Assembly: GCA_963627615.1 (NCBI GenBank)
Contig: CAVGBV010000008.1
Coordinates: 1 to 40,508, forward strand
DNA: 40,508 bases
Source: Faecimorpha sp963627615
Lineage (GTDB): Bacteria > Bacillota > Clostridia > Lachnospirales > Bianqueaceae
Direction of reading: 5' to 3'
Shown: positions 23,539-32,841 of the stretch, one piece after another
Layout of the letters: each line of letters starts with the position of its first letter
How positions within the stretch are numbered: position 1 is the stretch's first letter
Position numbers and translations under genes: made by a program
Notes under the pieces: model-generated
The model's input: only the letters and a program-made list of their open reading frames with translations
The model's database searches: none
What the model was told of the DNA's origin: nothing

Positions 23539-23572
23539 GGCTATACCGGAGATTTCCGGTATAGCCTTTTTT
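23539..23572. terminator. Bidirectional terminator between lipoprotein gene and trpS
   Basis: GGCTATACCGGA and TCCGGTATAGCC form a perfect 12-bp stem with loop GATT, flanked by AAAAA and TTTTTT. It can end transcripts from both convergent genes. Confidence 0.9.
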
Positions 23573-23589
23573 AGTAGATTCAATCCTAT

Positions 23590-24678
23590 TTACTGCTGAC
23601 GGAACTTTTCGCTTTGAGAACGGATCAGTTCCAAATCATCAAAGTAGTTGATCTTCATGGCAGCGCGTACTTCATCCAACGTCCGAGCAGCGACCTCGCG
23701 GGCAGCAAGACTGCCGCGGCGCAGAATATCATAGACAGCGGGAATATCCTTTTCAAATTCCTTGCGGCGTGCACGGATGGGAGCGAGTTCCGACTGAATG
23801 ACATTGTTCAGGAACTTCTTCACCTTAACATCGCCCAGACCGCCACGGCTGTAATGGGCCTTCATCTCATCCAGATTCTGATAGTCCGGACAGAACTCCG
23901 CAAAGTGTTCGTCGCGGCAGAAAGCATCCAGATAGATAAAGACAGGATTTCCCTCGACCTGGCCCGGATCCGATACCTTTAGGTGATTTGGATCGGTAAA
24001 CATGGACATGATCTTCTGACGTACTTCCTCTTCGGTATCAGACAGATAAATACAGTTGCCGAGAGACTTGCTCATTTTGGCCTTGCCGTCAATTCCGGGA
24101 AGACGCAGGCAAGCCTTATTATCCGGCAGCAGAACATCCGGCTCTACCAAAGTATCGCCATAGACAGAATTGAATTTCCGGACAATCTCACGCGTCTGCT
24201 CCAACATCGGAAGCTGATCCTCGCCGACAGGTACGGTCGTGGCTTTGAACGCGGTAATATCCGCAGCCTGACTGATGGGATAGGTAAAGAATCCAACAGG
24301 AATACTGGCTTCAAAATTCCGCATCTGGATCTCTGATTTAACGGTGGGATTGCGCTGCAGGCGGGAAACCGTGACAAGATTCATATAGTAAAAGGAGAGC
24401 TCCGTCAGTTCCGGAATCTGGGACTGAATAAAGAGAGTAGAGCGGTTGGGATCCAGTCCGCAGGAGAGATAATCCAATGCAACTTCAATGATGTTCTGGC
24501 GTACCTTTTCCGGGTGCTCCGCGTTATCCGTCAAAGCCTGCGCGTCCGCGATCATGATAAAGATCTGATCGTATTGACCGGAATTTTGCAGCTCTACCCG
24601 ACGCTTCAGTGATCCGACATAATGTCCTACATGGAGGCGTCCGGTAGGACGGTCTCCCGTTAAAATGATCTTTTTCAT
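23590..24678 (-). CDS. trpS: Tryptophanyl-tRNA synthetase
   Basis: A 362-residue class I aminoacyl-tRNA synthetase that charges tRNA-Trp. The HIGH motif is HVGH (residues 16-19, in GDRPTGRLHVGHY) and the KMSKS motif is at 201-205 (GKAKMSKSLGN). The QADI-like segment SQAADITAF around residue 136 and PVGEDQLPMLEQTREI are also typical. Length matches the bacterial enzyme. Its ribosome binding site is AGGAG eight bases before the ATG, and it follows htpG by about 30 bp on the same strand, so the two probably share a transcript. No T-box leader is visible in front of it, in keeping with an internal position in the operon. Confidence 0.96.
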   Translation of the reverse strand: MKKIILTGDRPTGRLHVGHYVGSLKRRVELQNSGQYDQIFIMIADAQALTDNAEHPEKVRQNIIEVALDYLSCGLDPNRSTLFIQSQIPELTELSFYYMNLVTVSRLQRNPTVKSEIQMRNFEASIPVGFFTYPISQAADITAFKATTVPVGEDQLPMLEQTREIVRKFNSVYGDTLVEPDVLLPDNKACLRLPGIDGKAKMSKSLGNCIYLSDTEEEVRQKIMSMFTDPNHLKVSDPGQVEGNPVFIYLDAFCRDEHFAEFCPDYQNLDEMKAHYSRGGLGDVKVKKFLNNVIQSELAPIRARRKEFEKDIPAVYDILRRGSLAAREVAARTLDEVRAAMKINYFDDLELIRSQSEKFRQQ

Positions 24679-24709
24679 AATGGTCTCCTAATCCTGTATA
24701 GTAGTTTAA

Positions 24710-26582
<1,873 letters not shown>

Positions 26583-26596
26583 AATCAATCTGCCTC

Positions 26597-27064
26597 CTAT
26601 ATTTCATATTCGATTTGTAATTTTGAGAGTACTTTGGGAAAATGGTCATCCCAGAACTGCGCATCCGTGCGATCCATGGAAAAGGTACGCATGGAGATGC
26701 CGCCGGTCAGCTTAAGTATCCCGTCTTGAAAATGGATGGTCATCAGGTAGGACTGGGCGCCAATCGATACATGTCCCTCTAGAAGGTCCGAAGGACAGGC
26801 AAGAACCAGTTTCATCGTGGTAGGAGTATGACCGGCCCGGACAATAGAAGCCAGTATCGGGCGGACTTCGCCAAAACGCAAGGCCATATTGGTCCGTGTC
26901 TTTTTTTCTTCATCTGTCAGATACCGGGGGTTGATGGTTCCGGCAACCGAATATTGTGTCAGTGCCGCGATTTCCGCTCCCTGAAACTCCCAATCATCAA
27001 AGACAGGCTGTAGAAGCAGCCGGTTCATAAAAGCCTTGATATTGGTGACTTTTAATATTATCAT
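26597..27064 (-). CDS. DUF5721-like conserved protein
   Basis: A 155-residue protein that I tentatively place in the DUF5721 family, found in Clostridia. The matching pattern is MIILKVTNIKAFMNRLLLQPVFDDWEF at the start, then EIAALTQYSVAGTINPRYLTDEE, and a middle stretch with RPILASIVRAGHTPTTMKLVLACP. It has no signal peptide, membrane helix or recognised motif. I chose the ATG at 27064 because AAGGGGGA lies just upstream; the frame is open to 27100. It is the first gene of the DUF5721-htpG-trpS run and has its own promoter. Its function is unknown. Confidence 0.65.
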   Translation of the reverse strand: MIILKVTNIKAFMNRLLLQPVFDDWEFQGAEIAALTQYSVAGTINPRYLTDEEKKTRTNMALRFGEVRPILASIVRAGHTPTTMKLVLACPSDLLEGHVSIGAQSYLMTIHFQDGILKLTGGISMRTFSMDRTDAQFWDDHFPKVLSKLQIEYEI

Positions 27065-27098
27065 GGGAATCCCCCTTTCTCCAAATCTCACAAAGTTC

Positions 27099-27127
27099 AT
27101 TATAGCACGGTTTTATAAGGCTTGCAA
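27099..27127 (-). promoter_or_regulatory. Promoter of the DUF5721-htpG-trpS operon
   Basis: On the minus strand TTGCAA (27122-27127), a 17-bp spacer and TATAAT (27099-27104). No HrcA/CIRCE-type inverted repeat is visible, so there is no sign of classical heat-shock control. Confidence 0.65.
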
Positions 27128-27137
27128 GTTTTTTGAG

Positions 27138-27166
27138 TAAAAAAAGAGCCTGATATGAAATCAGGC
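27138..27166 (-). terminator. Terminator of the GltD-like gene
   Basis: Read on the minus strand, GCCTGAT and ATCAGGC form a perfect 7-bp stem with a 5-base loop, followed by CTCTTTTTTT. It lies about 50 bp after the stop of the flavoprotein gene. Confidence 0.7.
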
Positions 27167-27218
27167 AAAGAGAAAAAATAAAAGAAAGTAAGAAAAGAGG
27201 AGATATACAAATATAAGA

Positions 27219-28517
27219 TTATTCAGGATCAGATGGCTGTTCTACGCCTTCCAGGGGATCTGTCTCTCCCTTTCTCGCGCGTTCACCGGACACATAGGCA
27301 CTGACATATTCATCAATCGCGTCCGCAACGATTTTGGATTGGCGTACAGCCTGCACGACTGTTTTTGCACCGCTTACGACATCTCCGGAGGAGAATACGC
27401 CGGGACGGGTCGTGCTGCCGTCACTCTGTGTTTCTACAAGTCCGCGGCTCGTAACATTGATGCCGCTGGTACTGTTAACGATCAAATGCCGTGGGCCCTG
27501 ACCGATGGCTACGATTACGCTGTCACAGAAAAACTCTGCTTCTGTATTGGGAACTTCGACCCAGCCCTTTTCTTCATCCCATTGTGTGGAACGATATTTC
27601 ACGGAGTGCTCAGTAATCTCATAAGGAACCTTGTGGAATTCAAAATGCACACCGTCGATCTTCGCAAGCTCAACCTCACTTGGCAGAGCCGTCATATCAT
27701 CCGGCGAGCCACGGTAGAGGATGGTGACATCCCAGACATTCTGCCGAACCGCACTACGGGCGGCATCAATAGCAACATTGCCGGCACCGACAATGCATAT
27801 CTTTTTCCCTAAATGGAAAGAAGAAGGATTCTTCAGATAATCGATGGCGAAATGTACATTCCCCAGAGTCTGTCCCTTGATAGGCAAAGACTGCGGCCGC
27901 CATACGCCTGTTCCGATAAATACGGCTTTGTATCCATCCTGGAACAGATCGTCAATCGTAATGGTCGTACCGACAAGAATATTGGGACGGATCTTGATTC
28001 CCATACTGATCAGTTTGTGATGCAGACGCTCCAGGATATCCTTGGGCAGGCGAAAACCGGGAATACCATATTGCAATACACCGCCGATTTTGTCATGATT
28101 CTCAAAAATAGTGATATTATATCCCCGTTTTGCCAGGATAACAGCAATAGTGATTCCGGCCGGACCGGAACCGATAATAGCCACTCGTCTGCAGGGGTCG
28201 ATAATACGCGGTGGAGGAACAAGCGCATCCAAATACAAATTGGAAATGTAACGCTCGATTTTGCTGAAATGTACAGGCTCCCCCTTGATTCCCAGTACAC
28301 AATGACCTTCACATTGCTGTTCATGAGGACATACGTAAGCGCATACCAGGGATAGAGGATTGTTCGCAAACAGAAGCTTTCCAGCCTTTTTAATTTCACC
28401 GGCCTTCAGCATAGAGATCGCTTTAGGGATGGGAGTATGCACGGGGCAGCCTTCACTGCATCGCGGTTTTTTGCAATTCAAACAGCGGTTCGCCTCCGCG
28501 AGGATTGTATCTGCCAT
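27219..28517 (-). CDS. GltD-like NAD(P)-dependent FAD oxidoreductase
   Basis: A 432-residue flavoprotein related to the glutamate synthase small subunit. Two N-terminal Cys clusters would hold [4Fe-4S] centres (ANRCLNCKKPRCSEGCPVHTPIP and CAYVCPHEQQCEGHC). An FAD Rossmann motif (RVAIIGSGPAGITIAVILAKRGYNITIFE) and a second nucleotide motif for NAD(P) (KICIVGAGNVAIDAARSAVR) follow. The end has the FAD-binding GVFSSGDVVSGAKTVVQAV. No large glutamate synthase subunit or NfnA partner is nearby, so it may be a stand-alone dehydrogenase or partner of a distant gene. The ATG at 28517 is spaced best from GAAAGG; 28526 is an alternative. It is monocistronic. Confidence 0.85.
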   Translation of the reverse strand: MADTILAEANRCLNCKKPRCSEGCPVHTPIPKAISMLKAGEIKKAGKLLFANNPLSLVCAYVCPHEQQCEGHCVLGIKGEPVHFSKIERYISNLYLDALVPPPRIIDPCRRVAIIGSGPAGITIAVILAKRGYNITIFENHDKIGGVLQYGIPGFRLPKDILERLHHKLISMGIKIRPNILVGTTITIDDLFQDGYKAVFIGTGVWRPQSLPIKGQTLGNVHFAIDYLKNPSSFHLGKKICIVGAGNVAIDAARSAVRQNVWDVTILYRGSPDDMTALPSEVELAKIDGVHFEFHKVPYEITEHSVKYRSTQWDEEKGWVEVPNTEAEFFCDSVIVAIGQGPRHLIVNSTSGINVTSRGLVETQSDGSTTRPGVFSSGDVVSGAKTVVQAVRQSKIVADAIDEYVSAYVSGERARKGETDPLEGVEQPSDPE

Positions 28518-28561
28518 AACTATCATCCTTTCATGGGCATCTTGTACAAATCTTATGTTGT

Positions 28562-28590
28562 AATTATAGCATAGATGGAAGAAATATACA
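28562..28590 (-). promoter_or_regulatory. Promoter of the GltD-like gene
   Basis: On the minus strand TTGTAT (28585-28590), a 17-bp spacer and TATAAT (28562-28567), 45 bp before the start codon. It overlaps the proposed spmA promoter on the other strand. Confidence 0.6.
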
Positions 28591-28591
28591 A
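28565..28591 (+). promoter_or_regulatory. Candidate sigma-E promoter of spmA-spmB
   Basis: ATA (28565-28567), 16 bp and TATACAAG (28584-28591) fit the Bacillus sigma-E pattern (ATA, 16-18 bp, cATACAnT) in most positions. In Bacillus subtilis the homologous genes are sigma-E dependent. The same bases make the divergent vegetative promoter, so chance resemblance is possible. Confidence 0.3.
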
Positions 28592-28676
28592 GGTGTTTTT
28601 TGAAATAATTGCTATTTTATTCCTTTGCCGGCATATAGATGAAAATATCTGGAGGAGGGAAGGGAGATGCTATGAT

Positions 28677-29258
28677 ATGCTGAATAAAATATGGGCCGGG
28701 ATGATTCTGATGGCCATTGTGACGGCTGCGTTTACCGGAAATATGGGACTGCTCAGTACGCAGCTGATTGCATCTTCACAGGAAGCGGTTTCTATCATAT
28801 TGACTCTGGTTGGAGTCGTAGCTTTGTGGACGGGACTAATGGAGATTGCAGAGGATTCTGGGTTGATGAAAAAATTGGGAGATAAGATGCAGCCGATGTT
28901 AAGATATCTTTTCCCGGAAATACCGGAAGGACACCCGGCAGGAAAGCAGATCAGCGCGAATTTTGTTGCCAATCTGTTCGGACTTGGCTGGGCGGCAACG
29001 CCTCCGGGGCTTATGGCGATGGAAAGCCTGGCGGAGCTCAATGGACATAGTAAGACGGCCAGCAATGCCATGTGTACGTTTATGATTGTCAATATGTCGT
29101 CCCTCCAGCTCATTCCTATCAATATGATTGCGTACCGCAGTCAATACGGCTCGGTATCCCCTTCAATGATTGTGGCTCCGGCACTCCTCGCGACAACGAT
29201 ATCAACCCTGACCGGGGTTGTCGCGGCAAAACTGATGGAGAAGAGGGCACATCAATGA
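28677..29258 (+). CDS. spmA: Spore maturation protein SpmA
   Basis: A 193-residue membrane protein with a nucleoside-recognition/Gate-type core. It starts MLNKIWAGMILMAIVTAAFTGN and contains the family stretch LWTGLMEIAEDSGLMKKLGDKMQPML, then PAGKQISANFVANLFGLGWAATPPGLMAMESL. SpmA and SpmB work together during sporulation and are needed for proper dehydration of the spore core. The ATG at 28677 lies about 10 bp after GGGAAGGGAG; the frame is open upstream to 28575 but that stretch is not conserved in appearance. It overlaps spmB by four bases (ATGA). In B. subtilis dacB precedes these genes; it is absent here. Confidence 0.93.
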   Translation: MLNKIWAGMILMAIVTAAFTGNMGLLSTQLIASSQEAVSIILTLVGVVALWTGLMEIAEDSGLMKKLGDKMQPMLRYLFPEIPEGHPAGKQISANFVANLFGLGWAATPPGLMAMESLAELNGHSKTASNAMCTFMIVNMSSLQLIPINMIAYRSQYGSVSPSMIVAPALLATTISTLTGVVAAKLMEKRAHQ

Positions 29259-29786
29259 AATGGATCATCATGCTTTCCGACCTCTTGATTCCATTGATTT
29301 TTGCCGGAATTATCACCTATGGTTTATTACAGAGAATCAATGTATTGGAAAGCTTTTTCCGGGGCGCGATCAAAGGAATCCGTGTTGTATGGAAGATCTT
29401 TCCGATCTTTCTGAGCCTGGTTGTGGCGGTAGGAATCTTCCAATCTTCAGGTGCACTTACAATTCTAACCGAACTGTTGGAGCCGGTGGGGAGTCTCCTG
29501 TATGTACCATCCCCGCTCATTCCCATCGCGTTGACCAAATTTATCTCTTCATCTGCGTCAACCGGACTGGTATTGCAGCTGTTTAAGGATTTTGGGCCGG
29601 ATTCTCTGGAGGGAGTGATGACCTCGATTATGATCGGTTCTACAGAAACGATCCTCTATACCATGTCCGTATATTTTTCAGCGGCAAAAGTGGAGAGAAC
29701 AAGGTACACTTTGCCAGGGGCCATTCTGGCTAATCNNNNNNNNNNGGATTGCTGCCAGTGTTGTTTTGGCAAGGTGGATTGTATAA
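29255..29786 (+). CDS. spmB: Spore maturation protein SpmB (gapped)
   Basis: The partner of SpmA, about 177 residues. It begins MKWIIMLSDLLIPLIFAGIITYGLLQ and shows the family core GAIKGIRVVWKIFPIFLSLVVAVGIFQSSGAL, then IPIALTKFISSSASTGL and IMIGSTETILYTMSVYFSAAKV. A 10-base N run (29736-29745) interrupts the last helix. After it the frame that fits the family reads IAASVVLARWIV and stops at 29784-29786; this requires a small change in gap length. It begins inside the spmA stop (ATGA). A terminator follows directly. The protein acts in the mother-cell or forespore membrane during maturation. Confidence 0.9.
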
Positions 29787-29822
29787 AAAAAATCCGGCAG
29801 AGAAAATCTCCGCCGGATTTAT
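29787..29822. terminator. Bidirectional terminator between spmB and pckA
   Basis: ATCCGGCAGAGA and TCTCCGCCGGAT form a 12-bp stem with one mismatch around a 3-4 base A-rich loop, with runs of A on the left and TTTAT on the right. It ends both convergent genes. Confidence 0.75.
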
Positions 29823-29838
29823 AAAGTCAGAAGTGAAA

Positions 29839-31431
29839 TTACTTTGCCTTCGGACCAGCCTCAGCGATGTTCTTGGGCATGTTCGGGTACTTCTTGGAGA
29901 AGTTGTCCTCGAACATCTTAGCCAGCTTGTTAGCCTGCTCATCATAAGCAGCCTTATCAGCCCAAAGACCACGAGCATCCAGCATCTCATCCGGTACGCC
30001 AGGGCAGCTTACAGGATAATCAACATTGAATACATCATGATGCTTGAACTCGATGGTATCGAAGGAACCATTCAGAGCAGCCGTAACCATAGCGCGGGTA
30101 TAAGCCAGCTTCATACGCTTTGCGCCGGAAGCTGCGCTGCCGCCTGCCCAACCGGTATTTACCAGATATACCTTGGTGCCATACTTTTCGATTCTCTCAC
30201 CCAGCATTCCGGCATATACGGAAGGATCCATCGGCATAAAGGGCTCGCCGAACAGAGTAGAGAAGGTCGGCTGAGGCTCGGTTACACCACGCTCGGTACC
30301 AGCCAGCTTAGAGGTGAAGCCGGTAACAAAATGATACATAGCAGCGTTCTCGTCCAGTCTGGAGATCGGAGGCAGTACGCCGAAAGCATCCGCTGTCAGG
30401 AAGATAACAACTTTCGGGATTCCGCCTACGCCCGGGATTGCGGCATTGTCGATATACTCGATCGGATAGCCTACACGGGTATTCTCGGTCAGGCTGCCGT
30501 CATCATAATCAGCAACACGGGTCTCCGGATCCACGATAACGTTCTCAAGCTCAGAACCGAAACGGATTGCGCCATAGATCTCAGGCTCATTCTCAGCCTT
30601 CAGATTGATGGTCTTAGCATAGCAGCCGCCCTCGAAGTTAAATACGCCGTCAGCAGACCAACCATGCTCGTCATCACCGATCAGCTTACGGTTCGGGTCA
30701 GCAGACAGAGTCGTCTTACCGGTACCGGACAGACCGAAGAATACTGCGGTCTCATGGGTCTCAGGATCCATGTTAGCGGAGCAGTGCATGGGCAGTACAT
30801 TCTCCTGTGTGGGCATCAGGTAGTTCATAACAGAGAATACAGACTTCTTGATCTCTCCGGAATACTGTGTACCGGCAATCAGAACTAGCTTCTCCTCATA
30901 GTTAACCAGAATAGCAGCCTCAGAATGAGTACCGTCTACCTCAGGTACGCACTTGAAACCAGGTGCAGCGATGATCGTGAAGTCCGGATCACCGAAAGCA
31001 GCCAGCTGCTCCTCGGTCGGACGGATCAGCAGCTGATGAATAAACAGGTTCTGGCAAGCGAACTCATTGATTACACGGAACTTTCTGGTGTACTTGGGGT
31101 CAGCGCCTGCAAAACCATCAAATACATAAAGCACCTTATTCTGCAGATATGCCTGCATCTTAGCCTTGATCGCATCGAACTTTTCCTTTTCCATAGGAAC
31201 ATTGACATTGCCCCAAGCAACAACATCGTGTACAGCCGGAGTGTCAACAATGAACTTATCCTTAGGAGAGCGGCCGGTATATTTGCCGGTGGTAACCGCA
31301 AGAGCACCCTTATCTGTTAAAATACCCTCTCCGTTTTTCAGTGCCTCTTCGACCAGCTTAGCCGGGCTCAGGTTATGATAAACGGCTTTCGGATTCACAA
31401 TTCCGCATTTTGCTAATTCCTTAGCATCCAT
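29839..31431 (-). CDS. pckA: Phosphoenolpyruvate carboxykinase (ATP)
   Basis: A 530-residue enzyme interconverting oxaloacetate + ATP with phosphoenolpyruvate + CO2 + ADP. In order: TGRSPKDKF (52-60), the oxaloacetate-binding region around GTQYSGEIKKSVF (187-199), the P-loop GLSGTGKTT (233-241), the metal site DDEHGW (253-258) and the adenine region near TRVGYPIEYI. The length is usual. AGGAGG precedes the ATG at 31431. In fermenting gut anaerobes it often runs toward oxaloacetate to conserve ATP in succinate production; direction here is not shown. It is monocistronic with a near-consensus promoter and an unusually long, codon-clean frame, which suggests high expression. Confidence 0.97.
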   Translation of the reverse strand: MDAKELAKCGIVNPKAVYHNLSPAKLVEEALKNGEGILTDKGALAVTTGKYTGRSPKDKFIVDTPAVHDVVAWGNVNVPMEKEKFDAIKAKMQAYLQNKVLYVFDGFAGADPKYTRKFRVINEFACQNLFIHQLLIRPTEEQLAAFGDPDFTIIAAPGFKCVPEVDGTHSEAAILVNYEEKLVLIAGTQYSGEIKKSVFSVMNYLMPTQENVLPMHCSANMDPETHETAVFFGLSGTGKTTLSADPNRKLIGDDEHGWSADGVFNFEGGCYAKTINLKAENEPEIYGAIRFGSELENVIVDPETRVADYDDGSLTENTRVGYPIEYIDNAAIPGVGGIPKVVIFLTADAFGVLPPISRLDENAAMYHFVTGFTSKLAGTERGVTEPQPTFSTLFGEPFMPMDPSVYAGMLGERIEKYGTKVYLVNTGWAGGSAASGAKRMKLAYTRAMVTAALNGSFDTIEFKHHDVFNVDYPVSCPGVPDEMLDARGLWADKAAYDEQANKLAKMFEDNFSKKYPNMPKNIAEAGPKAK

Positions 31432-31500
31432 TTGTAATTCCTCCTGTTTCCTTATAATCTCTGGGCAGCGGTTAATACAACGTCACCCAGTTTGTATTAT

Positions 31501-31529
31501 ACTATAGGAGAAAAAAATTTGCAAGTCAA
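31501..31529 (-). promoter_or_regulatory. Promoter of pckA
   Basis: On the minus strand TTGACT (31524-31529), a 17-bp spacer and TATAGT (31501-31506). A leader of about 65 bases follows, containing the short inverted pair CTGGG/CCCAG. Confidence 0.7.
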
Positions 31530-31611
31530 GTTTGCATTTTTTTTGACGATATTGGAAGATATTGCTGAAAATAACTATGAAAAAATGGATTATTTCAAAC
31601 GTTTGTTAAAT

Positions 31612-31628
31612 ATTTCAAAAGTATTACA
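31612..31628 (-). promoter_or_regulatory. Possible WalR-type box before the 3D-domain gene
   Basis: On the minus strand TGTAAT, 5 bp, TGAAAT. The WalR consensus is two TGTWAH half-sites 5 bp apart; the second half has one mismatch. It ends 8 bp before the -35 box of a gene whose Bacillus analogue yocH is WalR-controlled. Weak evidence by itself. Confidence 0.25.
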
Positions 31629-31636
31629 AATTACTA

Positions 31637-31665
31637 TTGATTTTTTCACATGAGTGTAATATAAT
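31637..31665 (+). promoter_or_regulatory. Promoter of the 3D-domain gene
   Basis: TTGATT (31637-31642), a 17-bp spacer and a perfect TATAAT (31660-31665), about 40 bp before the TTG start codon. Confidence 0.7.
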
Positions 31666-31706
31666 ATCATAGTCAATTAAAATTTGAAAAGATTGGAGTT
31701 GTAGTT

Positions 31707-32546
31707 TTGAAAGGAAAACGATTATTCTCGATAACATTGGCCGCTGTAATGGCTGCGGATATGACGACACTGCCGGTGCGCGGATACGCTCAGGAAGCCG
31801 TACAGCCCATTGCAGTTACTTCCTCCGCTGTTCTCGATTCGTTTGTTTCTAGCCAGGCGATTTTGAAAAGCATGAATATACATGTAACAAATCTCTCAGG
31901 AATTCTTCAGGAGTCCTATAAGATGGAGAGAGCGGAAGAAGAAAAGGAAGCAAGGAAGCTTGCTTCTGTCAAGGAAGAACAGATCGAAATCCCTATGATA
32001 GAAGAGGTTGACGATGCGTTCTACGAGACATTGACTACGGATGAAGCACAGAGTATCCGTGCGAAGGCTGCTTTTGAGCGAAAATTGGAAGAAGCAGCGA
32101 AAGCGGCAGCCGCCAGAGAAGAAGCGGAGAGACAGGCGGAAGCCGCCAGGATTCAGGCGGAGCAGGAAGCGGCTGCCAGAGCAGCGCACACTGTGCAGAC
32201 TACATCCAGACAAGAGAGCTCCAATTCCGGTTCCGGCAGTTGGGACGGTACGGTTTTGAACCCGTATATCGGAGTAGTATATGGTCCGAGCGGTAAGGAA
32301 TCCTATTATAACCTGGATATGTCCGGAGTTATCGACATCATGCGGAGCATGGGTTACACAGGAGAATACTGGGTTCGTGCCGACGGATGTAAGATGCTTG
32401 GCGACTACATCATGTGTGCGGCCAATCTGGATATTCGTCCGAGAGGATCCCTGGTAGAGAGTTCCCTGGGAACTTGCATCGTGGTTGATACCGGTTGGTT
32501 TGCCTACAGCAATCCGTATCAGCTGGATATCGCTGTTACCTGGTAA
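31707..32546 (+). CDS. Secreted coiled-coil protein with 3D (RlpA-like) domain
   Basis: A 279-residue exported protein, starting at TTG; GGAG is nine bases upstream and no ATG is suitably placed. An N-terminal signal peptide (KRLFSITLAAVMAADMTTLPVRGYA) is followed by a linker, then a long Ala/Glu/Arg coiled coil (residues about 110-155, with repeated EEAA and AAREEAERQAEAAR-type steps) and a Ser-rich hinge. The C-terminal ~85 residues (YWVRADGCKMLGDYIMCAANLDI, GTCIVVDTGWF, LDIAVTW) resemble the 3D double-psi barrel of cell-wall lytic and resuscitation-type proteins, with the two Asp motifs in DTGWF and LDIAV. It is likely a wall-bound muralytic or wall-structuring protein; activity unproven. 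Confidence 0.8.
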   Translation: MKGKRLFSITLAAVMAADMTTLPVRGYAQEAVQPIAVTSSAVLDSFVSSQAILKSMNIHVTNLSGILQESYKMERAEEEKEARKLASVKEEQIEIPMIEEVDDAFYETLTTDEAQSIRAKAAFERKLEEAAKAAAAREEAERQAEAARIQAEQEAAARAAHTVQTTSRQESSNSGSGSWDGTVLNPYIGVVYGPSGKESYYNLDMSGVIDIMRSMGYTGEYWVRADGCKMLGDYIMCAANLDIRPRGSLVESSLGTCIVVDTGWFAYSNPYQLDIAVTW

Positions 32547-32566
32547 AAAGGATTGTAACGAGATTG

Positions 32567-32581
32567 GTATCAAGTTGATAC
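32567..32581. promoter_or_regulatory. 15-bp palindrome GTATCAA-G-TTGATAC
   Basis: A perfect inverted repeat with 7-bp arms and a one-base centre lies 21 bp after the stop of the 3D-domain gene. With so short a centre it is more likely a protein-binding site than a hairpin. No regulator can be named. Confidence 0.35.
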
Positions 32582-32635
32582 ATAATTAAAACCTGACGTT
32601 CATATTTTGTTCACAACTATCGGTTACTATATATA

Positions 32636-32717
32636 TAACAAAACTTTTTCATGTTTGTATCTTCATTTTATTTTCTCCTCCAAGTTTTTAGCACCGGTTC
32701 ACCGGTGCTTTTTTTTT
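32636..32717 (+). ncRNA. Candidate small RNA with anti-Shine-Dalgarno seed
   Basis: A weak promoter-like pair (TTGTTC 32607-32612, 17 bp, TATATA 32630-32635) lies upstream of a pyrimidine-rich stretch with TTTTCTCCTCC at 32670-32680. The CTCCTCC motif is complementary to a Shine-Dalgarno sequence. A strong terminator follows at 32690-32717. The whole would give an RNA of about 75 bases with an unpaired CU-rich seed, like several Firmicutes sRNAs. It could equally be the 3' untranslated region of the 3D-domain gene. Confidence 0.3.
32690..32717 (+). terminator. Strong terminator before tldD
   Basis: AGCACCGG and CCGGTGCT form a perfect 8-bp stem with loop TTCA, followed by eight or more T. 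It ends the 3D-domain transcript or the candidate small RNA. Confidence 0.9.
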
Positions 32718-32779
32718 GGATAAATACGCCATTGATATTGAGAAGAATACAAGGTAAAGACCTTGAATGATTCCAATGC

Positions 32780-32808
32780 TTGATTTTTTCCGGAGAAAGT
32801 GCTATACT
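32780..32808 (+). promoter_or_regulatory. Promoter of tldD-tldE
   Basis: TTGATT (32780-32785), a 17-bp spacer and TATACT (32803-32808), 33 bp before the GTG start codon. Confidence 0.6.
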
Positions 32809-32841
32809 TTGAATGAATTTTGTTTGAGAGGGGGAATTCCA

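Noticed and set aside
29749..30888. A 379-codon frame opposite pckA
   Set aside because: Antisense shadow of pckA; it has no start signals and no family features.
31450..31500. pckA leader hairpin as a riboswitch
   Set aside because: Only a five-base pair (CTGGG/CCCAG) is seen and no known aptamer motif fits.
31594..31607. CAAACGTTTG palindrome as a CcpA (cre) site
   Set aside because: It lacks the TG...CG...CA core of cre sites.
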